Origin: Acidobacteriota bacterium
Lineage (GTDB): Bacteria > Acidobacteriota > Vicinamibacteria > Vicinamibacterales > UBA2999
Assembly: GCA_030650395.1 (NCBI GenBank)
Contig: JAUSDY010000078.1
Location: forward strand, 1-64,000
Direction of reading: 5' to 3'
DNA: 64,000 nucleotides
Below the pieces are notes generated by a model. It did no database searches. It was not told the origin of the DNA and saw only the letters and a program-made list of their open reading frames with translations. A program made the position numbers and the translations under genes. Shown here piece by piece: positions 51,802 through 60,501 of the stretch. Position 1 is the stretch's first letter. Each line of letters begins with the position of its first letter.

Positions 51802-52317
51802 TCAGCGGCTGCGCTCGAGGACGAGCTTGAGGGCCGCCTGTTTGATCTGTGGCCTGATATTCCAGCTCTTGGCCATCGTTTGGAGATGCCTGATATTGAG
51901 TCCGGCAAGCAGCCTGAGGGCCGTTGGGGTGGGCGTCTTGGGGTTTTGCACGAGATTGAGCCGCACCTGCTCGCTCTGCACCCACTGGGCCGATGTGGCG
52001 ATCAGGTCTGCGACCGGCCCGCTCAGGGTAGCGAGCTTGGTGACCTCGAGGATTTCATCCAGCGTAATCCTCGGGTTCTTGCAGACGTAGAACAACACCT
52101 GTGGGTCCACATCCCGCATCAGCAATACGCGCGTCGCGCGGTCGGCCTTCCCGGCGAGAATCAGTTTCTGCGGCCGCGGCATCGCTCGCAACTCATCGAG
52201 TCGCGATTGCCGCTTGACGGCCTCGGGTTCGATCTCATGGCGCTCAACGCAGTCGGGGCAGGCCGGCGAGTCAGGGTCCGCGGTGTGACACGCACAGCTA
52301 CAGGACTCGTCGGTCAC
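51802..52317 (-). CDS. Hypothetical protein with Cys-rich N-terminus and helical repeats
   Basis: 171 residues. The N-terminus CSCACH...CPDC looks like a metal-binding knuckle. The rest is helical: MPRPQKLILAGKADRATRVL, DVDPQVLFYVCKNPRITLDE, VRLNLVQNPKTPTPTALRLL. The 'N-P-x-T-P' turns every ~25-40 residues resemble leucine-rich-repeat-variant (LRV) or HEAT-like scaffolds. No named family recognised. GTG 52317 start with no clear ribosome binding site. Confidence 0.65.
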   Translation of the reverse strand: MTDESCSCACHTADPDSPACPDCVERHEIEPEAVKRQSRLDELRAMPRPQKLILAGKADRATRVLLMRDVDPQVLFYVCKNPRITLDEILEVTKLATLSGPVADLIATSAQWVQSEQVRLNLVQNPKTPTPTALRLLAGLNIRHLQTMAKSWNIRPQIKQAALKLVLERSR

Positions 52318-52383
52318 GGTCGCGCTCCCTCCCCGATTGCACGCCTTCCTCAGAGTGTTCTGTTAGCGCCATTCGACTCGCCC

Positions 52384-53475
52384 CTACGGCATCCCGCGCA
52401 TGGTGGCGCGTCCACCGGCGGCATGCTGGAGGTGCCCATTGTTGTTGCGCTCCGACTGCGTCATGGTCCCGAGTGCAGGACCTCCCTGCGCGAAGATGCT
52501 GTGACGCAGCGCCATCTGAATCCAGTCGTCCACTGCCACGACGCGTGAGGTGCGATCGGTAAACTGCGCGGTCGCCCCGTCCAGCGCCGCGCGCACGTTC
52601 CCAACTTTGGGATGCACGAGGACGTCCGTCAGCACCGCGTGCAGCATGTTCAGGTTGTCGAGAATCGCCGCCGCACGCAGGTGGATCGTGACGAGACCAG
52701 GGGCGATGCAGGGGGCCAGCGGCAATTCAGTGGGAAAGGCATCCGGTGGCTTGCCGGCGGACAACTTCCGGCCGAAGCGATCAGCGACGACCGTCAGGCC
52801 CTGGCGGCGCTCGTCGGGATCCGTCGCCAGTTCCAGCGGCTCCAGGGCCGCCAGTTGAAACCAATGCGTGGCCCAGAGGAAGCCACTCAGATTTGGATAC
52901 GGCTGCTTCCTGCGAGGGCCGGCCTCGTCGGTCACGAAGGATGTGTACGGGTGGTCGTAGAGGATGGTCATGTCCTTCGGCACGTCCGGAAGCGAGACCT
53001 CGGGACGGCTTAAGTACCGTTCGACCGCCTCATCAAGCGCACGCGCACGATCCGATGGGGCCACACCGGCGAAGATCGAAAGTACCTCCCGATGAAACGC
53101 CTGCGTTCGTCGGATGACTTCTGCGGCCCGTGTTCCGAGCAGGGCGTAGCCCGCGTCCGCTTCGGGATCCGCGCTCGCGACTGGAGCGCCAGCTTTGACA
53201 CGCCGTGTCAGCAGCCCGTAGAGGTCGGACTCCTTCACCTTTCCTCTGTCGCGCAGGAGGGCGCCGTACAAGACGCCGTGGGCGCGCTCCACTGCGATCA
53301 CGCGCGCGTACAGATCCGGCCACTCGCTCTTGAACGAAGCGATCCGGCGTGCGGCGTCGTCCACCTGCCGCGCCTGACTCGGGGTCGGCAATCCGACAGC
53401 GAGTGCGAGGAAGACGAGAACGGCCCTGGTTATGGAGTCACCGTGACCTTCTGGTAGCCGTTGGTCCAGCAACAC
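52384..53475 (-). CDS. Hypothetical secreted helical protein next to cytochrome cluster
   Basis: About 360 residues. A signal-like stretch ITRAVLVFLALAVGLPTPSQA precedes a helical body (DDAARRIASFKSEWPDLYAR; RGKVKESDLYGLLTRRVKAG) and a C-terminal part (AAAILDNLNMLHAVLTDVLV; WIQMALRHSIFAQGG). No family recognised. The start is a problem: no ATG, GTG or TTG lies just before the signal peptide. GTG 53475 and TTG 53472 lie inside the upstream gene; an ATA at 53433 would fit best by position. The gene overlaps or abuts the end of the neighbouring gene, so coupling is likely. Confidence 0.65.
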   Translation of the reverse strand: MLLDQRLPEGHGDSITRAVLVFLALAVGLPTPSQARQVDDAARRIASFKSEWPDLYARVIAVERAHGVLYGALLRDRGKVKESDLYGLLTRRVKAGAPVASADPEADAGYALLGTRAAEVIRRTQAFHREVLSIFAGVAPSDRARALDEAVERYLSRPEVSLPDVPKDMTILYDHPYTSFVTDEAGPRRKQPYPNLSGFLWATHWFQLAALEPLELATDPDERRQGLTVVADRFGRKLSAGKPPDAFPTELPLAPCIAPGLVTIHLRAAAILDNLNMLHAVLTDVLVHPKVGNVRAALDGATAQFTDRTSRVVAVDDWIQMALRHSIFAQGGPALGTMTQSERNNNGHLQHAAGGRATMRGMP

Positions 53476-54422
53476 TGGTTCCCGGCCGAGGCATCCGAAT
53501 AGCCGAACGTGTCGGCCTTGACCCGGATCACATACTCGCCCGATTGCTGGAAGGTCGCCGTAGTTGTCGATTGTCCCGTCAACGTCGGGAACGGCGTCTT
53601 CCGCGGATCGAAGACGACGGGACCCGGGCCGGAGTGCTTGTACCACGACACGTTCATGCCTGGCCTCTCCTTGCCGAACTTGATCGGCTCCTTGTCGTGC
53701 ACGGCATCGTCTGTGAGCCAAATCGTCAGTGGCAGAGGCGATCCAACTTTGGCTTGCAGTGGGGCGGCCTGGATCCCAGTAGGACCGCGACCGGCCGTGC
53801 CGCTCGGCTGGAAGCGGAGGAGCGGCGGCGTCGCGCCCATTGCCGCCGGCCAACTGAGTTGGTACGCGATCGACTTCGACCTCGCCGGCACGGAGTGCGA
53901 CTGACCCGCGTAGCGCAGCGTCCAGACGACGTCGCCCTTGTAGCCGGCCGGCACTGTGACGGTGAAGACCCCCCTGTCTCGGTCTCTATCGCGACCGCGG
54001 TTCCCGCCGGCACCGGGCGCTCTGACCGCGTTGGCACTCGCGGTTGCGGCGTCTGTCGCACCACCGCCACGAGCGCCACCACCGCCACCGCCGCCGTCAG
54101 GCGGCTCAGGCGCGAGGATAGGGAAGGAAGTCGGTTGCCGCCCGTCATGTTCCTTGGGCACGATGAAGTTGTCCGAGCCGAGAGGGATCTCCACCAGCTT
54201 GTTATTCAGATTGGAGTAGCCGAACGAAAACGTGACGCTGCCGTCAGGGTTCGCGTACCAGCCATCGAAGAAGGGCACCACCCGGAGTCCCTCGTCCGGC
54301 AGTGGAATGAGTGGGCGCGGCAGCTGCGCTTCCATGCTGGAAGAGCTGATGAGCAGTGCCATCGCGAAACCGAAGACGATCGTTCGTCCGAACACAGGCG
54401 CCTCCACACAGTGGATGTTCAC
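53430..54422 (-). CDS. Hypothetical secreted protein with Gly-rich linker
   Basis: 330 residues. Signal peptide (TIVFGFAMALLISSSS...EAQ). N-terminal domain: LRVVPFFDGWYANPDGSVTF and SFGYSNLNNKLVEIPLG. A low-complexity linker GGGGGGGARGGGATDAAT and a DR repeat (RGRDRDRDRG) follow. The C-terminal half is beta-rich (TVTVPAGYKGDVVWTLRYAG; PLPLTIWLTDD; ATFQQSGEYVIRVKADTFGY), like an Ig/PKD-type fold. Families with this N-terminal pattern lie next to copper-monooxygenase-like and cytochrome genes in Acidobacteria; function unknown. Confidence 0.72.
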   Translation of the reverse strand: MNIHCVEAPVFGRTIVFGFAMALLISSSSMEAQLPRPLIPLPDEGLRVVPFFDGWYANPDGSVTFSFGYSNLNNKLVEIPLGSDNFIVPKEHDGRQPTSFPILAPEPPDGGGGGGGARGGGATDAATASANAVRAPGAGGNRGRDRDRDRGVFTVTVPAGYKGDVVWTLRYAGQSHSVPARSKSIAYQLSWPAAMGATPPLLRFQPSGTAGRGPTGIQAAPLQAKVGSPLPLTIWLTDDAVHDKEPIKFGKERPGMNVSWYKHSGPGPVVFDPRKTPFPTLTGQSTTTATFQQSGEYVIRVKADTFGYSDASAGNQCCWTNGYQKVTVTP

Positions 54423-54428
54423 GAAACG

Positions 54429-54463
54429 AAAAGAGCCTCTCGAGTTTCGAGAGGCTCTTCTTC
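54429..54463 (-). terminator. Intrinsic terminator of the cytochrome/monooxygenase-like gene
   Basis: AAGAGCCTCTCGA-GTT-TCGAGAGGCTCTT is a perfect 13-pair stem. On the minus strand it is followed by TTTTCG. It lies between the gene ending at 54490 and the next one starting at 54422. Confidence 0.85.
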
Positions 54464-54489
54464 CTTAGACTGATCTCCGGTTGCCGCCT

Positions 54490-55866
54490 CTACTGCTGCG
54501 GGTTGTCGGTAACCTTCTTCGCCTTCAAGCGGCTTTCCCGATCGGCGAGGATCTGCTTGTAGCCCGCATCGTCCAGGTGCGTCACGGTGATCCACGCGTG
54601 CGACATCTCGTCCGACGTACGGCTGCCGCCGCCGACCCACTGATCCGGATCGGGGTTGCCCTTGTTCTTCGCGGTGTTGTCGTAGTAACCCGTGAGCACC
54701 AGCACCGCTCCCGTCGGCAGCAGCGGCGCGGAGTCGTCTTCGTAGACGTGGGTGGTATGCCAGGCGTTGGTCCAGTTCGAAACCGAGCTCACCATCTCCA
54801 GCTTGCCGGTGTCCGGGTACAAGATCTCGGCCGTCATGCCCACGAGGCGCGCGTGGCCGTGTGGTTGGAAGCTGTCGATACGAACCGGGGTCTTGAACGT
54901 ATGGAACCCCTGGGTCATGGCCGTGCCGTGCGGCGCAATCTCGAGCTCGCCGCCCTTCATCAACAGCGAGTAATTCTTGAGATCCTGCTTGTACTTCGCC
55001 TTGTGATCTTTGGGGTAGAGCCAGAAGGCGAGCTCGACGACGTCGTCTTTGACTTCCTCGCCGTACGGCCAGTAGTGGACGTCCCACCTGATCATCGAAT
55101 TGGCGGGAAGCGTGCGGCACCCATCCGGCGGCACGATCTCTCCCACCTTGCCGGACGCGTACTCTGAGACGCGCTCGAGCACGACGTACTGCCCGCTCTT
55201 CTCGTCCGGCACCATCAGGTCGCTGTTGGCGTGGTGCGCCGCGGGGCGGCCCTTCACCGACGGCTTGACGGCCATGGCCTTGATGCAGCGGTCTTCCAGC
55301 GAACCGATCGGTACGATCGGCCGCCACCAGCGGTCCTGCCCCTGGGCCGGAAGGGTGTAAGGCTTGGTCGGCACGATGATATCGGGCGGGCCGAACTCGT
55401 CCGCATACGTCCACTTGGCGCCATCCGGAAACGACACGGGCGCCGGAAGATCGGCGACGTTGCCAAGCGGCGCTCCGCTGTCGACCCAGCGCACAATCGT
55501 CTGGATGTCAGCCTCGCTCAAGCGCAGGTCGTCCTTCAGGTGCTGGATTCCGATCTTGTCGTAACGGTAAGGCGGCATCTCGCGAGCGACCACCTTCTGT
55601 TTGATCGATCGCGCCCAGGGGCGCACTTCCTCGTAAGTCCTGAGCGACATCGGCCCGATCGAGCCGGCTCGATGACACTCCTGGCAGTTCTTCTGAAGGA
55701 TGGGCGCGACGTGCCTGGCGAAGGTGACCGCCGGCGCGGCGTCGCGGCTCGCCTGTTGGGCGATGGCCGTCGGGGCCGACGCGTAGACGAGAACGGCGAC
55801 TACGCCAAGCGCCAGGGCAGTGCCCTGGAGGCCTGGACGGATACGACTGCGGCGCGTCTTGGACAT
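54490..55866 (-). CDS. Secreted cytochrome c plus copper-monooxygenase-like protein
   Basis: 458 residues. Basic n-region and signal peptide (GTALALGVVAVLVYASAPTA). One heme motif, CQECH, in VAPILQKNCQECHRAGSIGP, then MSLRTYEEVRPWARSIKQKV and MPPYRYDK. This is the same cytochrome type as the second heme of the 1085-residue fusion. The rest resembles the monooxygenase-like Cu domain (AAHHANSDLMV; WDVHYWPYGEEV; SFQPHGHARLVGM; THVYEDDSAPLL). His pairs at these sites could hold copper. ATG 55866 preceded by CGAGGGAG; ends at a strong terminator. Redox role in the periplasm; substrate unknown. Confidence 0.85.
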   Translation of the reverse strand: MSKTRRSRIRPGLQGTALALGVVAVLVYASAPTAIAQQASRDAAPAVTFARHVAPILQKNCQECHRAGSIGPMSLRTYEEVRPWARSIKQKVVAREMPPYRYDKIGIQHLKDDLRLSEADIQTIVRWVDSGAPLGNVADLPAPVSFPDGAKWTYADEFGPPDIIVPTKPYTLPAQGQDRWWRPIVPIGSLEDRCIKAMAVKPSVKGRPAAHHANSDLMVPDEKSGQYVVLERVSEYASGKVGEIVPPDGCRTLPANSMIRWDVHYWPYGEEVKDDVVELAFWLYPKDHKAKYKQDLKNYSLLMKGGELEIAPHGTAMTQGFHTFKTPVRIDSFQPHGHARLVGMTAEILYPDTGKLEMVSSVSNWTNAWHTTHVYEDDSAPLLPTGAVLVLTGYYDNTAKNKGNPDPDQWVGGGSRTSDEMSHAWITVTHLDDAGYKQILADRESRLKAKKVTDNPQQ

Positions 55867-56019
55867 AATCAGACTCCCTCGCAGATTGAAGGGTACCGCG
55901 ACACCTCCCAATCCGGTAGCAAAAAACGCCGGGGCGGCGCACCTGTGCTCCGTCAGACACCCCGGGCGGGAACCCCAGTGGCATCAACCAGTTACGAGGT
56001 TGATCCTGCCGTCTACCAT

Positions 56020-57264
56020 TCAGGCGTGCACGACCTGGCCCATCTTTTCCGGGTCGTGGCGGTACTTGAACACGAGCGGGAACACGATGCCGAGGACCAG
56101 CGCGTAAGCGGCAAACGTCAACCAGATGCTCTGCCAGTCCTTGACGCCGTTCACGGTGAAGTAGTCGACGACCCACCCGCTCACCGTGGCGCCGAGGAAC
56201 GCGCCGAGGCCGTTGGTCATGATCATGAACAGGCCCTGCGCGCTCGCGCGGATGCCGGCGTCGGCTTCACGATCGACGAACAGCGAGCCGGAGATGTTGA
56301 AGAAGTCGAACGCCATGCCGTAGATGATCATCGACAGCACCAGCATCCAGAGCCCCGAGCCCGGATCGCCAACCGCGAAGAGCCCGAAGCGGAACACCCA
56401 GGCGACGATGCTGATCAACATCACCTTCTTGATGCCGAAGCGCTGCAGGAAAAACGGAATGCTCAGGATGAAGAGCGTCTCCGACATCTGCGAGATCGAC
56501 AGCAGCAGGTTCGGGTGCTCCACGCCGAAGGTGCCCGGATACGCGGCCTTGAAATCGTCGAGGTAGGCGCCGCCGAAGGCATTGGTGATCTGCAGCGCCG
56601 CGCCCAGCAGCATCGCGAAGATGAAGAAGACCAGCATCTGCCGGCGCTTGAACAGCACAAAGGCATCGAGCCCGAGGGCCGACACCATGCTGCGGCTGCC
56701 TTGCGCCTTGACCGGAGGGCACGGCGGCATCGTGAAGGCGTAGACGCCAAGGAACAGTGCCGCCGCCGCGCTGACATAGAGCTGCAGCGCGTCCTTGGTC
56801 CAGCCCGCAAGGTCGACCATCCACATCGCGGCGATGAAGCCGATGGTGCCCCAGACGCGAATCGGCGGGAAGGTCCGGATGATATTGAACCCTTTCTGCT
56901 CCAGCACGTTGTACGACACGGTGTTGGCCAGCGCGATGGTGGGCATGTAGACCATCGCATTCAGCAGCATGATCCCGTACAGCGTGTCGAAGTCCGTGAC
57001 AGTGGAGGCCCAGAGCAGGAGTCCCGCACCAAACAGGTGGCAGATCCCCAAGACCCGCTCCGCATTGAGCCAGCGGTCGGCGACGATGCCCATCAGCCCG
57101 GGCATGAACAGCGACCCGATCCCCATCGTCGCGTAGATGCTGCCGACCTGGCCGCCGCTGAAGCCGAGCGTGACGATCATGTAGCCGCCGAACGAGATGA
57201 GCCACGAGCCCCAGACGAAGAACTGCATGAAGTTCATCACGATGAGGCGCAGCTTTATGCTCAT
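56020..57264 (-). CDS. MFS transporter, nucleoside:H+ symporter (NupG-like)
   Basis: 414 residues, about twelve membrane helices. LRLIVMNFMQFFVWGSWLIS, GSIYATMGIGSLFMPGLMGI, ADRWLNAERVLGICHLFGAG, FPPIRVWGTIGFIAAMWMV and MSETLFILSIPFFLQRFGIK match the NupG/XapB nucleoside-permease branch of the MFS; many sugar-catabolism loci in Bacteroidetes, Planctomycetes and Acidobacteria carry such a carrier. ATG 57264 is chosen because the family begins there; the upstream part of the frame is repeat-derived. Substrate: nucleosides or another sugar-like compound. Confidence 0.88.
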   Translation of the reverse strand: MSIKLRLIVMNFMQFFVWGSWLISFGGYMIVTLGFSGGQVGSIYATMGIGSLFMPGLMGIVADRWLNAERVLGICHLFGAGLLLWASTVTDFDTLYGIMLLNAMVYMPTIALANTVSYNVLEQKGFNIIRTFPPIRVWGTIGFIAAMWMVDLAGWTKDALQLYVSAAAALFLGVYAFTMPPCPPVKAQGSRSMVSALGLDAFVLFKRRQMLVFFIFAMLLGAALQITNAFGGAYLDDFKAAYPGTFGVEHPNLLLSISQMSETLFILSIPFFLQRFGIKKVMLISIVAWVFRFGLFAVGDPGSGLWMLVLSMIIYGMAFDFFNISGSLFVDREADAGIRASAQGLFMIMTNGLGAFLGATVSGWVVDYFTVNGVKDWQSIWLTFAAYALVLGIVFPLVFKYRHDPEKMGQVVHA

Positions 57265-57303
57265 GTCGCTCCAGTTCGGATCGCGGAACTCTCCAGGTCG
57301 AAT

Positions 57304-57321
57304 CGCGGAACTAAAGTTCCG
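57304..57321. repeat. Palindromic repeat GCGGAACTAAAGTTCCGC, copy 2
   Basis: Full context AATCGCGGAACTAAAGTTCC then GCGCTAC, as in the other copies. It lies between the MFS gene start and the mqnD fragment. Confidence 0.85.
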
Positions 57322-57334
57322 CGCTACGGCATCG

Positions 57335-57497
57335 TCAGGCAAACACCGGGAGCCCGCCGGCCGCCGGCGGAAACAGGCCTTCTTGCCGGCCCCACTCTAA
57401 CATTCGGAGCACGGCGTTCTCGTCGAGGGCCAGGGTGTAATTGTTGACGTAGAGCTGAATGTGGCGCGCCGACACGTCAGGATCCATTTCCCGGGCG
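57335..57497 (-). pseudogene. 3' fragment of a second mqnD
   Basis: About 53 residues at the end of a longer open frame read HAREMDPDVSARHIQLYVNN, then TLALDENAVLRMLEWGRQEG and LFPPAAGGLPVFA. The intact mqnD at 60502 ends with MDPEVAARHIRLYVN, TLALDEGAVRRILEWGQREG and VFPSADALPVFA, so this is a diverged copy of its C-terminus. No MqnD sequence precedes it; the adjoining frame is unrelated. It is a fragment left by recombination. Confidence 0.85.
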
Positions 57498-57645
57498 TGC
57501 GTTCCGGATGACTCGATCCAACGTGGCGCGCGAGCAGGGACGGCTCGCGACCGCGAAGACCGAGGCCGACGCGGCGCTGACGGGCGCGCGCGAAACGCAG
57601 AACCGATCGGCCCTCGCACGAGGGCAGAACGCGCTTGGTACGCGG

Positions 57646-58110
57646 CTACTTCTTCGGTACCGCCGCCATCAGGATCTCCATCGCCTTGCCGAGCGACTTC
57701 CTGACCCCGGCCTGGCCCTTGTAGTTTCCCGAGGCGCACGATCACCAGGTCGTGGGACGGCACCATCCACACCGACTGCCCCCCGGCCCCATTCATCGCG
57801 TACGCCTCTTTGGGGATGGGCCAGGCGCCGTCGCCATTGATCCAGAAGAACGCGCCGTAGACCAGCCGCTGGTCGGCCACCCACGCGGGCGCGAGCGTGC
57901 TGACGAATGTCGCGTAGCCCTCGGGCAGGATGCGTTCGCCGCCGGGCGTCACGCCGTCCTGCAAGTAGAGATTGCCCAGGCGCGCCCAGTCGCGGCCCGA
58001 CATGTACTCGTAGCCCTGGGTCAGGAAGTTGCCGAACGGGTCGGTCTCCATCACCATCGTGCGCACGCCGGGGGCCTCAGTCCAGCACCGGTGCGGAAGT
58101 CAGAGTGGCA
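57646..58110 (-). pseudogene. Serine hydrolase (beta-lactamase family) C-terminal fragment, frameshifted
   Basis: The frame METDPFGNFLTQGYEYMSGR, DWARLGNLYLQDGV, LVYGAFFWINGDGAWPIPKE and GGQSVWMVPSHDLVIVRLG is the C-terminal half of a beta-lactamase-related serine hydrolase (HxG-like GGQSVW). After VIVRLG the reading moves one frame near 57729 to finish NYKGQAGVRKSLGKAMEILM with a TAG at 57646. Upstream, around 58085, another frame change is needed (RTGAGL to EAPGVRT) and the N-terminal half with the SxxK serine is missing. Dead remnant. Confidence 0.8.
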
Positions 58111-58168
58111 TGGAAAGGGAGATTGTACTCGGCGCCAGAAGAGCGACGAGGGAGCGCTCGGGTTCTCG

Positions 58169-58831
58169 CTATTCGGGCCTCGCACCAGTGGTCAATCTAT
58201 CCACCAGCCAGTCGCGAAACGGTGCGAGCTCCCCGACGATCGATTCGGGCCATCCTGACGCGTGCGCTAGAAGCGCGGGCTGCCAGTCCCGCAACACCCA
58301 CGCGAGCGTCAACGGCGAGAAGCCACCGTCCTTCCGTGGCGCGTCCGCCAGCGCACGGTCCAGGTCAACACCCCTCTCTACCAGCACTTTCACGTCCCAG
58401 AGATCGCGTGGCTCAGCACGTCCCAGTAGCGCTGTGAGCTTGTTCACCAGGATCTCGTGAGGCGTATCGGCGCGAATCGTGACGCCGCCAATAGACACCG
58501 ACCGTGGCTCCTCGAGGGCGGGCGCCGGTTCAGCCACGAGATCCACCACGCACACCCCGTCTGAGCTCTCGACACGTAATTCCGCGAACATGGGCGATCT
58601 TCGCAGCACGTCCACCCGCAGCCCGGACGTCTGCAATGCCGCCGCGGCTTCTCGAGCGGAATCGCCCAAGTCCCGCCGATCGCGCCAGAAGAGATCCAGG
58701 TCGCGAGTGTCGCGATGTTGGGTATCGAGGGCGGCCAAGGCGCCTCCACCGGTGAGCGTCCAAGGCGGTTTGAGATCGGCAAGCGCGCCCAGGATGCGCT
58801 CCTGAAGCGCGGTCAGCCTACTGCCAGCCAC
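58169..58831 (-). CDS. AbiEii/AbiGii-family nucleotidyltransferase toxin
   Basis: 220 residues. WTLTGGGALAALDTQHRDTR then DLDLFWR contains the nucleotidyltransferase GG...D-x-D core. ILVNKLTALLGRAEPRDLWD (K-x4-R-x3-D-x-x-D) is the second conserved block of the AbiEii/AbiGii (MenA-like) family. Such enzymes add nucleotides to tRNA ends and can abort phage infection. GTG 58831 start is inside the 3' end of the upstream partner gene (overlap 14 bases). With that partner it forms a likely toxin-antitoxin or abortive-infection pair. Confidence 0.85.
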   Translation of the reverse strand: MAGSRLTALQERILGALADLKPPWTLTGGGALAALDTQHRDTRDLDLFWRDRRDLGDSAREAAAALQTSGLRVDVLRRSPMFAELRVESSDGVCVVDLVAEPAPALEEPRSVSIGGVTIRADTPHEILVNKLTALLGRAEPRDLWDVKVLVERGVDLDRALADAPRKDGGFSPLTLAWVLRDWQPALLAHASGWPESIVGELAPFRDWLVDRLTTGARPE

Positions 58832-59120
58832 GACCGGACGCTTCCCACTGTTCGAAGATCCAGGTCCAGAACGGGCGCGTGTGACCGAGATACGGAAGCA
58901 GCTTCGGCCAGAGCCGTCGAATGGTGCGCGCCTGCACGAAGACGAACACATCGTCCGGCTTGGCCTGCCGCATGAGCTTGCCAACCATATACGCCTGCAC
59001 GGTTTCGTCGGCGCTGTCGAGCGCAGTTCGAAACTGGGCGAGCGTGAGGTCGCAATCCCACAGGAAGTAGGGCCGGCCTTGCCCGTCGATCATCGTGTCG
59101 AGAGGGGTCACCGCGAGCAT
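58818..59120 (-). CDS. Putative partner/antitoxin of the AbiEii-like toxin
   Basis: 100 residues. VDGQGRPYFLWD-like IDGQGRPYFLWDCDLTLAQF, then AYMVGKLMRQAKPDDVFVFV, ARTIRRLWPKLLPYLGHTRP and a Trp-rich C-terminus (FWTWIFEQWEASG). Small proteins with this pattern precede AbiEii-like genes in many genomes; they are not the classic AbiEi winged-helix antitoxin. The role as antitoxin is inferred from gene order and overlap with the toxin gene. Confidence 0.65.
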   Translation of the reverse strand: MLAVTPLDTMIDGQGRPYFLWDCDLTLAQFRTALDSADETVQAYMVGKLMRQAKPDDVFVFVQARTIRRLWPKLLPYLGHTRPFWTWIFEQWEASGRGWQ

Positions 59121-59299
59121 CCGTCTCAGGGTAGCAGAGCCGGGGCAGGCATGTCGCTTGGGCTATCGTGCAATGGCTCCGCCAATCCAGCGGGAACGGC
59201 GCTCCGACAAACGGGAATGCCATCTGCGCGGAACTGCCCTGGGACCATCGCTGGTGGAGGAGCGAAGGGACGACGGACCCAGCGGTGTGCATTGAGGGG

Positions 59300-59488
59300 C
59301 GCGATCCTGACACAGGGCGTTCACCCAATCGTACGTGGGCGGAGCTGATGCAGCGGAGCTTCGGCTTTGACGTGCTGGCGTGTCCCAAATGCTCGGGTCG
59401 ATTGACGTTGGTGGCGTTGATTCGGGACCCTGTCGTTGTCCTTCGAATCCTGCGTCCACGACGTGCCGACACTGCGGTCCGCACGTGA
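59300..59488 (+). pseudogene. IS91-type transposase C-terminal fragment, plus strand
   Basis: NRTWAELMQRSFGFDVLACP followed by KCSGRLTLVALIRDPVVVLR is the extreme C-terminus of IS91-like (Y2/transposase_32) transposases, with the CPxC zinc knuckle. Only ~50 residues are left. It faces a longer fragment of a similar gene on the other strand. Confidence 0.75.
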
Positions 59489-59536
59489 ACCGCCGCTGCC
59501 GTTTGTTCACGACGATCGCGTGTCGGACGACGACTA

Positions 59537-60337
59537 CTAAAGGTGTGTGCTTCCCGTCAGAGGGCGAGCCGGAGGTGTGTCGGGAGACCGCGCGATGCGC
59601 GTAACGGGCCTCGTCGGCTCTGACGCGATGCCGTCGCCAAACTCCAAATGTTGTCGGCCAGGATGCGCTGGAATCAAGCGGCGCGCCGGGCGCATCACCG
59701 GCAAGTCCGCCGGCCGGCGCAGGTGACGCAAGATGCGCTGGATCATCGTGGCCTCCCGAATCAGCGCCACGAACTTCAACCGACACGGGCAGCGCGGACA
59801 CGCCAGCACGTCGAATCCGAAGCTGCGCTGCATCAGGTCGGCCGACGTGCGATTGAGTGGCCGCGCGCGCCGGGGGGCGTGGTCGTCCGTCGACGTCGTC
59901 GGCCCGGGCGCTCCCTGCGCCGCGGCCACCGTTGGCACGATGCTGTTCCGCCACGCCGCGCGCGGCGCGAGCACACCGTAATACAGAACGAGGTTCACCC
60001 GAGGGCGCGGCGTCAGCGCAGCCAAACGCTCCAGCAATTCCACCGGATCGAACACCCAATGCGTTGTTCCGTCCGTCCAGCGGCGGCGCAACTCCAGCAC
60101 CGCCCTGCCATCGGGCGTGAGGTGCAGCCGGTCCTGCCCCATCGGCGGACGCAGCGCGTACCGGCACAACCGCTCGAGCCGGTCACGACTGCCAGCAGGC
60201 ACCACGATGCCCGCATGCAGATCAAACCCATGCTGGCGCGCGTGCCAGCGGCCGAGCGGTGGCGGGTCGCGGACCAGTTGGTGCAGCGCTCCCTGCTCGG
60301 GCCGACGAGGCTGATAGGTTGACGATGCGCTCGCCAC
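59537..60337 (-). pseudogene. IS91-type transposase, 3' part
   Basis: Reading on the minus strand: AGIVVPAGSRDRLERLCRYA, LRPPMGQDRLHLTPDGRAVL, LRRRWTDGTTHWVFDPVELL and ERLAALTPRPRVNLVLYYGV. This is the second half of an IS91/ISCR-type Y2 transposase, ending with LMQRSFGFDVLACPRCPCRL. The N-terminal half with the HUH and Tyr residues is missing upstream of ~60310. No terminal ori/ter sequences identified. Rolling-circle elements of this type often mobilise neighbouring DNA, which may explain the gene fragments in 57-60 kb (inference). Confidence 0.82.
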
Positions 60338-60501
60338 CCCGTCAAGAGGCGCAAGCCTTGTACCCGACGACTCAACGCTGTAGAGTCAACGGGTTACGGA
60401 ACAGTCCTGCCTTCTCGATCACAGAAACGACGTACCGATCGTGGTCAGGTAGCGCAGAATCTACGATGCTCCGGCCTGGCGCTTGAAGCGCTCGTGGCCG
60501 T

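Noticed and set aside
55231-57447. 738-residue plus-strand frame
   Set aside because: Very rich in Arg, Asp and His, spans two well-supported minus-strand genes and their spacer, no recognisable domain.
57508-57660. TPR fragment on the plus strand between two pseudogenes
   Set aside because: GRLATAKTEADAALTGAR looks TPR-like but is too short and has no frame support to be listed as a feature.
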